Part shown: piece by piece, positions 52,845-63,745 of the stretch
Layout of the letters: the number at the start of each line of letters is the position of its first letter
Numbering within the stretch: the stretch's first letter is position 1
NCBI GenBank assembly: GCA_035538335.1
Contig: DATLKN010000045.1
Coordinates: 62,001 to 126,000, forward strand
Reading direction: 5' to 3'
Origin: AP-15 sp035538335
GTDB taxonomy: Bacteria > Pseudomonadota > Alphaproteobacteria > ATCC43930 > CGMCC-115725
DNA: 64,000 nucleotides
Notes under the pieces: generated by a model
The model's database searches: none
The model's input: the letters and a program-made list of their open reading frames with translations, nothing else
Told to the model about the DNA's origin: nothing
Made by a program: the position numbers and the translations under genes

Positions 52845-53863
52845 GCCGGCTCTCGCGCCGCCAGGCGCTCGAGGACGAGCGCGCGCAATGCCGCCCCGGC
52901 GCGCGCCGTATCGTCGGGGATCGGATAGGACCAGGTTTCGAGACGGCCGCGGAACGGGCGGGTGATGCCGGCCTCGCGCAAGCCCTCGTGAAAGCGCGCG
53001 AATTTGCCGTCGCCGCCCTCCAGTTCGAGGATGTGCACCGGCTTCCCGGTCGCCGCCGCTTCGCTCACCATCGACACCGAATCGGCGGTCGCGAGGATCG
53101 CATCGGCAAATGCCAGATAAGCGAAGTACGGGTTGTCGCCGGTGCCGTCCCAGATCGTCGCCGAATGCCCGGCGAGGCGCTCGCGCAACAGCGCGAGGCC
53201 CTTTTCGCCGGTGCGCCGCGACGGCGTCACGAGGGCCGAGCCGCCGGTTTCGGCAAGAAGAGCCGCGAGCCCGTCGGCGATCTGCCCGAGCCGCGGCAGC
53301 GACAGGCGATAGGCCCGGTTGGCGCCGCCGATCAGCACCGCGACGATCGGCCGGGGCATGCCGCCGAATGCCGGAAAGCGCGCGGCCGCCTCGGCGAGCC
53401 GCGCCGGCGTCACGCGATGCACCGCGCCGAGCGTCGCGATGACGCGCGCTCCGCGCAGCCGGTCGTGCTCGGGGACGACCATCAGGTCGAATTCGTCACG
53501 GCCGATGCGCGGGTCCTGAACCTGCGCGGCGATCGTCCTGCCCTGGCTCGCCCGGCGAACGAGCAGCGCCGGCAGGGCGGCATTGCGGCCGCAGGCGACG
53601 ACCAGCTCGGGCCAGGGCGGGGCGAGGCCTGCTTCCGTCGGCACGGCATGGCGGGCGAGCAACCACAGCCGCGGCGGCAGCAGGCGCCACGGCAGGCGCA
53701 CCGAGAGCGGCTTTTCGACGGCCGCGAAGCCCGTCGCCTCGGCGAGCCCCAGGGCCTGCGACCGCATCCCCGGCTTGCCGTCGTGCAAGACCCAGGCGAT
53801 AGGCTCGCGGCGGATCGGCGCGGCGGCCGCGGGCGGCACTTTCGTCTCGGCGATCGAGATCAT
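52841..53863 (-). CDS. ELM1/GtrOC1-family putative nucleoside-diphosphate-sugar epimerase-like protein (DUF1022)
   Basis: This 340-residue protein has the DUF1022 pattern: AWVLHDGKPGMRSQALGLAEATG, VVACGRNAALPALLVRR, IAAQVQDPRIGRDEFDLMVVPEHD, VAVLIGGANRAYRLSLPRLGQIADGL and ATADSVSMVSEAAATGKPVHILELEGGDGKFARFHEGLREAG. The fold resembles GT-B glycosyltransferases; the plant homologue ELM1 acts in mitochondrial fission, and the bacterial role is unknown. It is the first gene of the minus-strand run with the tandem PAP2 protein, which hints at a lipid or envelope function. Confidence 0.9.
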   Translation of the reverse strand: MISIAETKVPPAAAAPIRREPIAWVLHDGKPGMRSQALGLAEATGFAAVEKPLSVRLPWRLLPPRLWLLARHAVPTEAGLAPPWPELVVACGRNAALPALLVRRASQGRTIAAQVQDPRIGRDEFDLMVVPEHDRLRGARVIATLGAVHRVTPARLAEAAARFPAFGGMPRPIVAVLIGGANRAYRLSLPRLGQIADGLAALLAETGGSALVTPSRRTGEKGLALLRERLAGHSATIWDGTGDNPYFAYLAFADAILATADSVSMVSEAAATGKPVHILELEGGDGKFARFHEGLREAGITRPFRGRLETWSYPIPDDTARAGAALRALVLERLAAREPA

Positions 53864-53990
53864 CGGCTTCGTTTACGGAAACCCCGCGCGCACGGCAATA
53901 GAGCCCCCAAGCGGCGCACCAACTTCGCGCAACAAAATTGCGCGGCGGGCGGCCGTTTTCTATGATCGTGCCGGCAGTGGAGGGGAGACG

Positions 53991-54482
53991 ATGCGGCGCT
54001 TGCAGCTCGATCGTATCGACCGCCGCATCCTGCGCAACCTGCAGGCGGAGGGGCGGATCACCAATGTCGAGCTGGCCGGGCGGGTCGGCGTGTCGGCGCC
54101 GCCCTGCCTGCGCCGCGTGCGGGCGCTCGAAGAGGCGGGCGTGATCCGCGGCTACCACGCCGACATCGCGCCCGAGGCGCTGGGGTACGCGGTCACCGTC
54201 TTCGCCCAGGTCGGGCTGGCGAGCCAGGCCGAAGCCGACCTGCAAGCCTTCGAGCGGCTGGTGGCGGGTTGGCCCGAGGTGCGCGAGGCGCACATGCTGG
54301 CGGGCGAAACCGATTTCCTGTTGAAGATCGTGGCGCGCGACTGGGACAGCTATCAGCGTTTCCTGTCGGCGAAGCTGACCTCGGCGCCGAACGTCGCACA
54401 CGTCAAATCGGCGCTGACCCTGCGCGTCTCGAAGCACGAACCCGGCGTGCCGATTCCTGACGACCCGGCGCCCCCACCCTAA
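53991..54482 (+). CDS. Lrp/AsnC-family transcriptional regulator
   Basis: This 163-residue protein starts LDRIDRRILRNLQAEGRITNVELAGRVGVSAPPCLRRVRALEEAGVIRGYHADI, the Lrp helix-turn-helix. A RAM ligand domain follows (AQVGLASQAEADLQAFERLVAGWPEVREAHMLAGETDFLLKIVARD). Lrp-type proteins sense amino acids. ATG 53991 is preceded by GGAGGGGAGACG. The last residues (DDPAPPP) and the stop codon are encoded by a family A palindromic repeat that begins at 54471, so the original C-terminus has been replaced or extended. Confidence 0.93.
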   Translation: MRRLQLDRIDRRILRNLQAEGRITNVELAGRVGVSAPPCLRRVRALEEAGVIRGYHADIAPEALGYAVTVFAQVGLASQAEADLQAFERLVAGWPEVREAHMLAGETDFLLKIVARDWDSYQRFLSAKLTSAPNVAHVKSALTLRVSKHEPGVPIPDDPAPPP

Positions 54483-54518
54483 CCCTCCCCCGCAAGCGGG
54501 GGAGGGAATGGGAGGGGG
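54471..54518. repeat. Palindromic intergenic repeat, family A
   Basis: A full-length copy with the centre ccccgcaagcgggg lies between the convergent lrp and hpaB-like genes. It supplies the lrp stop codon and ends one base before the hpaB-like stop codon. Confidence 0.88.
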
Positions 54519-56021
54519 TTACCCATGCGGCAGGGGGCGGCTCAGCAGGTCGCGGATGCGGCTCGTCATCGCGCTCTGGTCGAAGCTCTTCAACAGGTTG
54601 ATGCGGTTGCGGTTGGGGTCGCCCGCATGCCAGTACTCGTAGATCTCCTGCCGCATGCCGAAGGAGGAGGCGGCCAGTTCGTGCGCGAGCCGGAAGAGCC
54701 GCGATTTGTAGGCGACGTCGACCCCCTTGCCGCGCATGTAGCGGTCGAGATGGCGGCGCAGTTCGGGCTGCGCGAGATCGGCTTCGCTCGGCTGCATGAT
54801 GATGCCGGAGCCGCAGATCTCGCGCAGAAGCTCGGTCATGCGGCGCGAGACGTCGGCGAACCAGATGTGCAGATCGCGCGCCGGGCCCAAGGTCCATTGC
54901 CCGCTCGGGGTCGGGCCCGCCTCGTGCTCGACGCCGTCCATCGCGTGCCGCCACACCTCGCAATAGGTCGCCATCTCGCCGAGTTTGGCGGCGACCTCGC
55001 GGAATTCGATGACGCCGATCGCCTCGGCGACCATCGTCGCGACGGCCGTCATCAGGCGCATGCGCACCTCGACCCGGCACAGATTGGCCCAGCCGAGAAA
55101 GTTGAAATTGACGCCCGAGCCGTCGGCTCCGAGCATCTTCACCATCGGCGTCGAATCGTAGAGCATGAAGAGCCGGTCCCAGGGCACGAGCACGCGGTCG
55201 AAGAACAGCATGCAGTCCTGCTCGTCGAGCATCTTCAAGGGATGGCCCCATGAACCGTGCCAGCGCGAAACCGGCTCGCGCGCCAGGATCTTGAGGCCGG
55301 GGCTCGCCACCGGAATTGCGAAGGCCAGCACCGTCCGGGGATCGCTGCGCCGGGCGAAGGTCGCCGACAGCGACACATAGCATTCCTGCGCGTGCGCGGC
55401 GGCGGTCGAGAGCTGCTTGCCGCCGGTGACGACGACGCCCTCCGCCGTCTCCTCGACGACGTGGAGGGCAACTTCGGTGTCCTCGCCCGCCTGCCGCGGC
55501 TCATTCTGCGGCTGCGCGCTGCGGTCAACCTGCGGGTCGCCCAGCGCATGCGTGAGGAAGAGATCGTTCGCCTTGCAGGTGCGGTAGTAGTTTTCGAGGT
55601 TCTCGGCGAAGTCGCATTTCGGGTGGCGCACTGCGGCGAAGGCGTCCTTCAAGTGCAAGGCCGAGATGATGTAGGGCGCGAGGATGTCGGGGCTGCGGCC
55701 CAATTGGCCCCAGGTCAGTTCGTTCCACAATTCGCTGTTGCGGCGCTTTTTCTTCAGATCCTCGGCCGAGCGCGGAAACAGCCAGCTGACGCCGATGCGC
55801 TCGCCCGTATCGGGGTCGCGGCAGGTCATCTCGTCGCGGTATTGGCCGTTCTGCAGGTCGTAGACGCGCGCCAGCTCGCCGATCATGTCGGCGAAGGCCG
55901 GGTGCGCCGTCACGTCGGCGACGCGCCCGCCGTCGATCCACACCTCGCGGCCGTCTTTCAGGCTTTCAATGTAGCGCCGGCCGGTCATCGGTCCGGGCGC
56001 GTTGCCGGGGGGTGCCGCCAT
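54519..56021 (-). CDS. 4-hydroxyphenylacetate 3-monooxygenase-type flavin oxygenase (HpaB family)
   Basis: This 500-residue protein matches HpaB/PvcC oxygenases: MTGRRYIESLKDGREVWIDGGRVADVTAHPAF, THALGDPQVDRS, TGGKQLSTAAAHAQECYVS, SWGHPLKMLDEQDCMLFFDRVLVPWDRLFMLYD, NFNFLGWANLCRVEVRMRLM and the end CGSGIIMQPSEADLAQPELR. These are FADH2-dependent phenol hydroxylases of the acyl-CoA-dehydrogenase fold that need a separate flavin reductase (HpaC), not found nearby. The substrate is unsure. A 73-residue gene lies 30 bp upstream on the same strand. Confidence 0.9.
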   Translation of the reverse strand: MAAPPGNAPGPMTGRRYIESLKDGREVWIDGGRVADVTAHPAFADMIGELARVYDLQNGQYRDEMTCRDPDTGERIGVSWLFPRSAEDLKKKRRNSELWNELTWGQLGRSPDILAPYIISALHLKDAFAAVRHPKCDFAENLENYYRTCKANDLFLTHALGDPQVDRSAQPQNEPRQAGEDTEVALHVVEETAEGVVVTGGKQLSTAAAHAQECYVSLSATFARRSDPRTVLAFAIPVASPGLKILAREPVSRWHGSWGHPLKMLDEQDCMLFFDRVLVPWDRLFMLYDSTPMVKMLGADGSGVNFNFLGWANLCRVEVRMRLMTAVATMVAEAIGVIEFREVAAKLGEMATYCEVWRHAMDGVEHEAGPTPSGQWTLGPARDLHIWFADVSRRMTELLREICGSGIIMQPSEADLAQPELRRHLDRYMRGKGVDVAYKSRLFRLAHELAASSFGMRQEIYEYWHAGDPNRNRINLLKSFDQSAMTSRIRDLLSRPLPHG

Positions 56022-56050
56022 CTCGAGGCCGCCGTTGCCGGGCCGAGCGT

Positions 56051-56272
56051 TCAGATGAAGATCTTGATCACGATAGAGACGGAGGCTGCGAGATTGATGC
56101 CGAGCATCCATTTTATCGCGGTCATATCCGTCTTCAAAATGGCGAGGTCCGTGTCGATCTTGGCGAAGCGGTTCTCGTAAGCGGCCAGCTCCTCGGCGGC
56201 GGCGACGGCTTTTTCTTCCGGCGCGCCCGCCGCGACGAGGGCTTCGTATGTCTTCGCGAGCATGACGGCCAT
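56051..56272 (-). CDS. Small coiled-coil, single-span membrane protein
   Basis: This 73-residue protein starts MAVMLAKTYEALVAAGAPEEKAVAAAEELAAYENRFAKIDTDLAILKTDMTAIKWMLGINLAASVSIVIKIFI. An Ala/Glu-rich helix and a heptad-like segment lead to one C-terminal hydrophobic span. The layout is that of DUF1640/CCDC90-like small bacterial proteins (often associated with phage or mobile DNA), though the match is by form only. AAGGAG stands 9 bp before the ATG. It could be an independent gene or cotranscribed with the hpaB-type gene downstream. Confidence 0.75.
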   Translation of the reverse strand: MAVMLAKTYEALVAAGAPEEKAVAAAEELAAYENRFAKIDTDLAILKTDMTAIKWMLGINLAASVSIVIKIFI

Positions 56273-56349
56273 CGAAAAGAGCTCCTTGTTCGGTTCCAGA
56301 TAACATCGGGGTTCGAGGCGCATTTGGCAACTTTCGCGGCTGGCGCTTC

Positions 56350-57300
56350 TCACGCCGCCCGCGCGGCGCGGCGCAGCGCCTGCGGCGGCTGGCCGAAGGC
56401 GCGGAGGAAGGCGCGGCGCATCCGCTCCGGGTCGCGGAAGCCGATCCGCAAAGCGACCCGGTCGATCGGCTCGTGGCCTGTCTCGACCTCGGCTCGCGCC
56501 GCCTCCAGCCGCAGCCGCTCGACGGCTTTCGCCGGCGTCATGCCGGTCTCGGCGAGGAAGGCGCGGGCGAAGTTGCGCGGGCTCATCGCCGCGCGCTCGG
56601 CGAGCCGCTCGACCGGCAACTCTTCGCCCAGCCGCTCGCGCATCCAGCCGAAGAGCGGCGCGAAGCGGCCGTCCGGCCGGCCGAGTTCGAGCAATGCCGA
56701 GAATTGCGACTGCCCGCCCGGCCGCCGGTGATAGACGACGAGCAGCTGCGCGGCGCGTTTCGCCGCCGCGTCGCCGAGATCCTCGGCAATGAGGGCCAAT
56801 GCGAGGTCGATGCCGGCGGTGATCCCGGCCGAGGTCCAGAATTTGCCGTCGCGCACGAAGATGCGGTCGGGTTCGACCTTCACCGCGGGATAGCGGCGCG
56901 CGAACAATTGCGCGCGCTGCCAATGCGTCGTCGCGCGGCGGCCGTCGAGGAGGCCCGCGGCGGCGAGCAGAAAGGCGCCGGTGCAGACGCTCGCGACGCG
57001 CCGGGTCGCCGGCGCGGCGCCGCGGAGCCAGGCGATCGTCTGCTGATCGGGCGCGGCTTCGCGCGCCCCCCTGCCGCCGGCGACGATCAGCGTGTCGAGC
57101 GCGCCCGGCTGCGCCAGTCCTTCCGCGACGAGCGCGACGCCCGAGGAACTCGTCACCGGCCCCGCCTCGCGCGCCAAGAGGCGCAGGCGATAGGCGCAGG
57201 GCGCGCTCTCGCGCGCGGCCATCTCGAAGGCCGCGATCGGCCCTGCCGCGTCGAGCAGCTGGAAATCGGGAAAGATCAGGATGCCGATCGTGCGAGTCAT
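56350..57300 (-). CDS. GlxA-type transcriptional regulator (DJ-1/PfpI domain plus AraC DNA-binding domain)
   Basis: This 316-residue protein has an N-terminal DJ-1/PfpI-like domain (TIGILIFPDFQLLDAAGPIAAFEMAARES, LIVAGGRG, VASVCTGAFLLAAAGLLDGRRATTHW). The C-terminal AraC-type double helix-turn-helix reads AERAAMSPRNFARAFLAETGMTPAKAVERLRLEAARAEV...DRVALRIGFRDPERMRRAFLRAFGQPPQALR. The PfpI part serves as ligand sensor. It is divergent from a single-domain DJ-1/PfpI enzyme, suggesting it regulates that gene; the 82-bp gap is the likely operator region. Confidence 0.93.
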   Translation of the reverse strand: MTRTIGILIFPDFQLLDAAGPIAAFEMAARESAPCAYRLRLLAREAGPVTSSSGVALVAEGLAQPGALDTLIVAGGRGAREAAPDQQTIAWLRGAAPATRRVASVCTGAFLLAAAGLLDGRRATTHWQRAQLFARRYPAVKVEPDRIFVRDGKFWTSAGITAGIDLALALIAEDLGDAAAKRAAQLLVVYHRRPGGQSQFSALLELGRPDGRFAPLFGWMRERLGEELPVERLAERAAMSPRNFARAFLAETGMTPAKAVERLRLEAARAEVETGHEPIDRVALRIGFRDPERMRRAFLRAFGQPPQALRRAARAA

Positions 57301-57382
57301 GGCTTAAATAGAGGGATCTATGACATTTCGGCCAGAGCCTATCCCGGCCATAATGGCTGCGTCAACATCGAGGAGCCGTGCC

Positions 57383-58078
57383 ATGGCCGAGCAGCCGACA
57401 ACGATCGTCTTCGCCCTCTTTCCGGGGGTGACGCAACTGGACTTCACCGGGCCGCACCAGGTGTTCTCGCGCCTGCCGGGCTCGCAAGTGATCCTCGCGA
57501 GCCGCCGGGGCGGCGCGATCGAAGCGGACGGCATCACCTTCGCCGGGCTCGCCCGGCTCGCCGACATCCCGCGTTGCGACGTCGTCTGCGTGCCGGGCGG
57601 GCTCGGCGCCACCGACAACGCGATCGCCGACCCGGAATACCTCGGCGAGCTGCGCCGTCTCGCCGATGGCGCGCGCTTCGTCACCAGCGTGTGCACCGGC
57701 TCCTTGGTGCTGGGTGCGGCCGGGCTCTTGCGCGGCCGGCATGCCGCCTGCCACTGGGCCTGGCGCGAGCTGCTCGAAGCGTTCGGCGCGATCCCCGACA
57801 AGGCGCGCGTCGTGCGCGACGGCAATGTCGTGACGGGTGGCGGGGTCACCGCCGGGATCGATTTCGCGCTTGCGCTCGTCGCCGAACTTGCCGGGCCCGA
57901 GGTGGCGCAGGCGATCCAGCTCGGCATCGAATACGCCCCGGCGCCGCCCTTCGACGCCGGCTCGCCCGAGACGGCGCCGCCCGAAATCCTCGAACGCGCG
58001 CAGGCGCGCAACGCCGCCCTCCTGCCGCAGCGCCGCGCCGCCGTCGAAACCGCCGCCGCGCGGTTGCTGCGGGGTTAG
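57383..58078 (+). CDS. DJ-1/PfpI family protein (isonitrile hydratase-like)
   Basis: This 231-residue protein starts IVFALFPGVTQLDFTGPHQVFSRLPGSQVILAS and has VVCVPGGLGATDNAI and the nucleophile elbow SVCTGSLVLGAAGLLRGRHAACHWAWRELLEAFGA, with Cys as nucleophile. GNVVTGGGVTAGIDFALALVAELAG follows. Length and motifs match bacterial isonitrile hydratases (InhA), which convert isonitriles to N-formamides; other DJ-1-type hydrolases are possible. ATG 57383 follows AGGAG. The adjacent GlxA-type regulator has the same sensor fold, which suggests a shared substrate. Confidence 0.9.
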   Translation: MAEQPTTIVFALFPGVTQLDFTGPHQVFSRLPGSQVILASRRGGAIEADGITFAGLARLADIPRCDVVCVPGGLGATDNAIADPEYLGELRRLADGARFVTSVCTGSLVLGAAGLLRGRHAACHWAWRELLEAFGAIPDKARVVRDGNVVTGGGVTAGIDFALALVAELAGPEVAQAIQLGIEYAPAPPFDAGSPETAPPEILERAQARNAALLPQRRAAVETAAARLLRG

Positions 58079-58109
58079 GAATGGCCCCTCACCCCGACCC
58101 CTCTCCCCG

Positions 58110-58465
58110 CCCCCCACCCTAACCCTCCCCCGCTTGCGGGGGAGGGTTAGGGAGGGGGTAATGCGGAAAACGAAGGGCAATGAGCTGCGGCTTTTGCTCG
58201 TCATACTGGCAAAAGCCGGTATCCATGGTCGCCATGGGTCCCGGCTTTCGAGCGTGTGAGGGTATCGAAATGTGGGCGGCAGGCCCGGCATCGCGTCCTT
58301 CGAGACGGCGCTACGCGCCTCCTCAGGATGACGTACCTCATTGATGGCATTAAGAAAAGGCGTCATCCTGAGGAGCGCCCGGAGGGTGCGTCTCGAAGGA
58401 CGCACGGCGCCGATCCCGGCAGCCCGGGAAAAGATTCACACTCTCTTTCGCCGGGACGACGAAGG
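58110..58465. repeat. Cluster of three palindromic repeats (families A, D, E)
   Basis: The 390-bp gap between the DJ-1-type gene and greA is almost wholly repeats: family A at 58110-58160; family D at about 58196-58250 (catactggcaaaagccggta against gggtcccggctt); and family E at 58293-58407, with arms gcgtccttcgagacggcgct and tctcgaaggacgca and a ttgatggcat centre shared with the 33061 copy. A remnant with cgccgggacgac follows near 58450. No gene was seen. Confidence 0.85.
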
Positions 58466-58468
58466 CGA

Positions 58469-58942
58469 TCACCCGAAGGCGAGGTTGACGATCTCGTAGG
58501 ATTTGGCGCCGCGCGGCGTCGTCACTTCGACGCTGTCGCCGATGCCTTTGCCGATGAGGGCCCGCGCCAGCGGGGACGTCACCGAGAGCCGGCCGTTGCC
58601 GATGTCGGCTTCGTCCTCGCCGACGATCTGGAAGGTCTGCTCCTGCTCGGTGTCCTCGTCGGCGAGCGTCACCTTGGCGCCGAACTTGACGACCGTGCCC
58701 GACAATTTCGAGACATCGATGACCTCGGCGCGGGCGACCTTGTCCTCCAGCTCCATGACGCGGCCCTCGATGAAGCTCTGGCGGTCGCGGGCGGCGTGGT
58801 ATTCGGCGTTCTCCGACAAATCGCCGTGCGTGCGCGCCTCCGCGATGGCGCGGATGATGGCCGGCCGGTCGACCGATTTCAGCCGTTTCAGCTCCTCGCG
58901 GAGCCGGTTGTAGCCTTCCTCGGTCATCGGGATCTTGTTCAT
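58469..58942 (-). CDS. greA: Transcription elongation factor GreA
   Basis: This 157-residue protein starts MNKIPMTEEGYNRLREELKRLKSVDRPAIIRAIAEARTHGDLSENAEYHAARDRQSFIEGRV, the coiled-coil finger with the acidic tip. It ends with the FKBP-like domain (TSPLARALIGKGIGDSVEVTTPRGAKSYEIVNLAF). It rescues backtracked RNA polymerase by stimulating transcript cleavage. It follows carB on the same strand, 52 bp downstream, the usual alphaproteobacterial order carA-carB-greA. Confidence 0.97.
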   Translation of the reverse strand: MNKIPMTEEGYNRLREELKRLKSVDRPAIIRAIAEARTHGDLSENAEYHAARDRQSFIEGRVMELEDKVARAEVIDVSKLSGTVVKFGAKVTLADEDTEQEQTFQIVGEDEADIGNGRLSVTSPLARALIGKGIGDSVEVTTPRGAKSYEIVNLAFG

Positions 58943-58994
58943 CGGGCGAAGTCGTCTGATAACGAAAGCGGCGCCGAGCGCCGCCTTAGAACCT

Positions 58995-62234
<3,240 letters not shown>

Positions 62235-62239
62235 TCCCG

Positions 62240-62385
62240 CCCGTTCCCCCTCTCCGCCCCTGGGGGCGGAGAGGGCAGGGTGAGGTGGGGGATACCAGAG
62301 GTGTGCGCGCAGCCCACCTCACCCTCCCATCGCTGCGCGACGGGCCCCTCCCTCTCCCCCCGACGGGCGGAGAGGGGATTAAAAG
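62240..62385. repeat. Composite palindromic repeat, family B, between carA and carB
   Basis: It has the same two-part build as 25535-25680: a palindrome around ctgggggcggagaggg, a short unique link, then ccctcccatcgctgcgcgac and the purine-rich partner. It fills nearly all of the 164-bp gap between two cotranscribed subunit genes and would form strong RNA hairpins there. Confidence 0.85.
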
Positions 62386-62398
62386 CTCGGGCGGCCGA

Positions 62399-63574
62399 CT
62401 AACCATTCTCGTCCATCAGCGCGACGAAGCGCTCGAAGAGGTAGTGGCTGTCCTGCGGGCCGGGGCTCGCCTCCGGGTGATGCTGCACCGAGAAGAGCCT
62501 GGCGCCGGCGATCTCGAGCCCCTCGTTGGTAGCGTCGAAGAGCGAGACATGGCTCGGCGCGGCGCCCTGCGGCAGGCTCTCGAGATCGACGATGAAGCCG
62601 TGGTTCTGGCTGGTGATCGCGACCCGGCCGGTCGCCAGGTCCTTCACCGGGTGGTTGGCGCCGCGATGGCCGCGCGCCATCTTCTTCGTGCGCCCGCCGA
62701 GCGCCAGCGCCAGGAGCTGATGGCCGAGGCAGATGCCGAAGATCGGCTTCCCCGCCGCGATCAGATCGCGCAAAACCGGCACCGCATATTCGCCGGTCGC
62801 CGCCGGGTCGCCGGGGCCGTTCGAGAGAAAGACGCCGTCCGGCCGGTGCCGCATGATGTCTTCGAAGGACGCGGTCGCCGGCACCACCGTGACGCGGCAG
62901 CCGTGGCTCGCCAGCATGCGCAGGATGTTGCGCTTCAAGCCGTAATCGATCGCGACGACGTGCCGGCGCGGGGCTTGCTGCCGGCCGTAGCCGCGCTCCG
63001 GGTCCCACACCGTCTCGTCCCATTCGTAGGATTGCCGGCAGGCGGCCTCCTTCGCGAGGTCCATGCCTTCGAGCCCGGGCCAGGCGGCGGCTTCCGCGCG
63101 CAGGGCGGCGAGGTTGATCTCGCCGCCGGGGACATGCGCGAGGACGCCGTTCGGCGGGCCCTTGTCGCGGATGTGCCGCGTCAGCCGGCGGGTATCGACG
63201 CCGCAAATGCCGACGAGGCCGTGCGTCTTCAGCCACTTGTCGAGAGGTCCGCTGGCGCGCCAATTGGCCGCCTCGGTGATCGGCGTGCGGATGACGAGCC
63301 CGCGCGCGAACGGCGTCAGGGTCTCGATGTCCTCGCCGTTCGTCCCGACATTGCCGATATGGGGAAAGGTGAAGGTGATGATCTGCCCGGCATAGGAGGG
63401 GTCGCTGAGGATCTCCTGATAGCCGGTGATCGAGGTGTTGAAGCACACTTCGCCGACCGCGCTGCCGGCGGCGCCGACGCCCTGGCCCCAAAACACGGCG
63501 CCGTCGGCCAGCACCAGCGCGGCGTTGCAGTCGGGCGGTCGCCGCGTGTGGAGCGCCGGCGTCGGGTCGTGCAT
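62399..63574 (-). CDS. carA: Carbamoyl-phosphate synthase small (glutaminase) subunit
   Basis: This 391-residue protein has the CarA N-terminal domain (AALVLADGAVFWGQGVGAAGSAVGEVCFNTSITGYQEILSDPSYAGQIITFTFPHIGNVGTN). The class I glutamine amidotransferase domain follows, with IFGICLGHQLLALALGG (nucleophile Cys), GANHPV and a late HPEASPGPQDS (catalytic His and Glu). It passes ammonia from glutamine to CarB. ATG 63574 is the family start. It is divergent from yqeY, the usual arrangement before dnaG and rpoD. Confidence 0.97.
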   Translation of the reverse strand: MHDPTPALHTRRPPDCNAALVLADGAVFWGQGVGAAGSAVGEVCFNTSITGYQEILSDPSYAGQIITFTFPHIGNVGTNGEDIETLTPFARGLVIRTPITEAANWRASGPLDKWLKTHGLVGICGVDTRRLTRHIRDKGPPNGVLAHVPGGEINLAALRAEAAAWPGLEGMDLAKEAACRQSYEWDETVWDPERGYGRQQAPRRHVVAIDYGLKRNILRMLASHGCRVTVVPATASFEDIMRHRPDGVFLSNGPGDPAATGEYAVPVLRDLIAAGKPIFGICLGHQLLALALGGRTKKMARGHRGANHPVKDLATGRVAITSQNHGFIVDLESLPQGAAPSHVSLFDATNEGLEIAGARLFSVQHHPEASPGPQDSHYLFERFVALMDENG

Positions 63575-63745
63575 CCTTGGGAATTCCAGCTTGCCAAATG
63601 CCCGGCGCCGCCGATCGGAAGGGCCGCCGGAGGGCGAGCGCCCGAGCCTGCAACAAATAGTATCGGCGGGCGCCGCCGTCAAATTGCCGAGGCGCGCGAA
63701 AGGGATTAGGCTCGGCGTCTTCCGGCAAAAGCGAGGGTGGCGCGA

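Noticed and set aside
58110..58465. The repeat cluster as a CRISPR array
   Set aside because: Units are palindromes of different families without regular spacing or unique spacers.
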